Assembly (NCBI GenBank): GCA_902489185.1
Contig: CABTZC010000150.1
Coordinates: 1-5,546 of the forward strand
Reading direction: 5' to 3'
DNA: 5,546 bases
Origin: an uncultured Brevibacterium sp.
GTDB lineage: Bacteria; Actinomycetota; Actinomycetes; Actinomycetales; Brevibacteriaceae
In this document: one piece after another, positions 4,723 to 5,546 of the stretch
Layout of the letters: every line of letters begins with the position of its first letter
How positions within the stretch are numbered: position 1 is the first letter of the stretch
Translations under genes and position numbers: made by a program
The notes under the pieces: model-generated
Seen by the model: only the letters and a program-made list of their open reading frames with translations
Database searches by the model: none
What the model was told of the DNA's origin: nothing

Positions 4723-5546
4723 ATGGCCATTGACTTTCCAAGCGAGATCGCTTCACTGCAGCAAACGTTTTCCTCAATTCGTGAAGTGTCTGACGTTGAA
4801 CAGCTGAAGTCTGAAGTAGCGGAGCTCACCGAGGCCGCTGCCGCTCCTGACCTGTGGGACGACCCCGACGTTGCGCAAGCCATCACTTCTAAACTCAGCC
4901 ACAAGCAGGGAACGTTGGAAAAGCTTCAGAAGTTTGACCAGCGCATTGAAGACGTTGAGCTCTTGGTGTCAATGGGTGAAGACGAAGGTGACGAGGACGC
5001 TTTGAAAGAGGCGGCCGCAGAGGTCGAAAAGCTCAAATCTGAGCTGGCCGCGTTGGAGATCTCGACTCTGCTGTCTGGCGAATTCGACGAGCGTTCGGCT
5101 GTGATTACGGTTCGTTCGGGTGCCGGTGGTGACGACGCGACTGACTGGGCGCAGATGCTCATTCGCATGTACATCCGCTGGGCTGAAAACCGTGGTTACA
5201 AGGTTGAAGAGCTGGACACGTCGTATGCGGAAGGTGCGGGCGTGAAGTCGGCGACCATCCAGGTGAACGCGCCGTATGCGTATGGGACGCTGTCGGTTGA
5301 AGCGGGAACGCACCGGCTCGTGCGCATTTCGCCCTTCGATAACCAGGGGCGTCGCCAGACGTCCTTTGCTGCTGTGGAAGTGGTCCCTCTGATCGAGCAG
5401 ACCGACCACATCGATATCGACGAAAACGACCTCCGCATTGACGTGTTCCGCTCATCGGGGCCTGGTGGTCAGTCGGTGAACACTACGGACTCGGCGGTGC
5501 GTATTACGCACATCCCAACCGGAGTTGTCGTGTCGATGCAGAACGA
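4723..5546 (+). CDS. prfB: Peptide chain release factor 2 (RF2), N-terminal 274 codons, cut by window end
   Basis: RF2 ends translation at UGA and UAA codons by triggering release of the peptide in the ribosome. The N-terminal helical domain (about 1-105) contains the family pattern PDLWDDP (43-49). The stop-recognition tripeptide SPF (203-205), specific to RF2 as against the PxT of RF1, lies in [15 protein letters not shown]. The catalytic GGQ is at 248-250 in [12 protein letters not shown] and GGQ are 45 residues apart, the same as in E. coli RF2 (205 and 250). Ser244 occupies the place of E. coli residue 246. The frame is continuous from ATG 4723, with no in-frame TGA near codon 25, so the self-regulating +1 frameshift found in many bacteria is absent, as I recall for actinobacteria. 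About a quarter of the protein lies beyond the window, judged against the usual 365 or so residues. No strong Shine-Dalgarno sequence precedes the start. The call is secure. Confidence 0.98.
   Translation, partial: MAIDFPSEIASLQQTFSSIREVSDVEQLKSEVAELTEAAAAPDLWDDPDVAQAITSKLSHKQGTLEKLQKFDQRIEDVELLVSMGEDEGDEDALKEAAAEVEKLKSELAALEISTLLSGEFDERSAVITVRSGAGGDDATDWAQMLIRMYIRWAENRGYKVEELDTSYAEGAGVKSATIQVNAPYAYGTLSVEAGTHRLVRISPFDNQGRRQTSFAAVEVVPLIEQTDHIDIDENDLRIDVFRSSGPGGQSVNTTDSAVRITHIPTGVVVSMQN

Noticed and set aside
4548..5455. Minus-strand open frames opposite prfB and the intergenic region.
   Set aside because: Low-complexity Ser/Arg-rich translations antisense to a highly conserved gene; no credible start context.

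Overview
The window looks like chromosomal DNA from an actinobacterium (phylum Actinomycetota), probably Micrococcales-like. The base composition is moderate to moderately high GC. The pilus ATPase carries the Walker A variant typical of actinobacterial TadA (GATQAGKTT), the release factor reads without a programmed frameshift, and no secretin or other outer-membrane component is visible. The assignment below phylum level is inference. A low-GC member such as a Jonesia-like genus would fit, but the sequence does not prove it.

Layout: positions 1-4520 hold a tightly packed minus-strand operon for a Tad (tight adherence)/Flp-type pilus. In transcription order it encodes the secretion ATPase TadA/CpaF (4520-3294), the inner-membrane platform proteins TadB (3297-2425) and TadC (2428-1490), a 75-residue Flp-like pilin (1475-1248), two pseudopilins of the TadE type (1240-830 and 810-322), and a TadG/Tad-like membrane-anchored protein (356 to beyond position 1, cut by the window edge). 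tadA/tadB and tadB/tadC are joined by ATGA overlaps, the next genes are 7 to 19 bases apart, and the last pair overlaps by 35 bases. This order matches the actinobacterial tad arrangement known from mycobacteria (Rv3659c to Rv3654c), but the ssd/TadZ (CpaE-like) gene that usually precedes tadA is missing here.

Positions 4521-4722 are a 202-base divergent intergenic region. It holds a plausible tad promoter, a perfect DnaA-box nonamer (4598-4606), and a possible -10 element so close to prfB that the transcript could be leaderless or nearly so. Positions 4723 to the window end hold the first 274 codons of prfB, peptide chain release factor 2, with both the SPF and GGQ motifs in place.

How the genes work together: TadA would hydrolyse ATP in the cytoplasm to drive the TadB/TadC membrane platform, which extrudes the processed Flp-like pilin. 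The TadE-type pseudopilins and the TadG-like protein would act as minor or anchoring subunits outside the membrane. The prepilin peptidase needed to cleave the leaders is not in the window. prfB is an unrelated housekeeping neighbour transcribed divergently. No mobile element, CRISPR array, tRNA or rRNA was seen. I found no wholly new system. The most notable points are the pilin without the usual Glu at +5, the missing TadZ/Ssd gene, and the isolated DnaA box.
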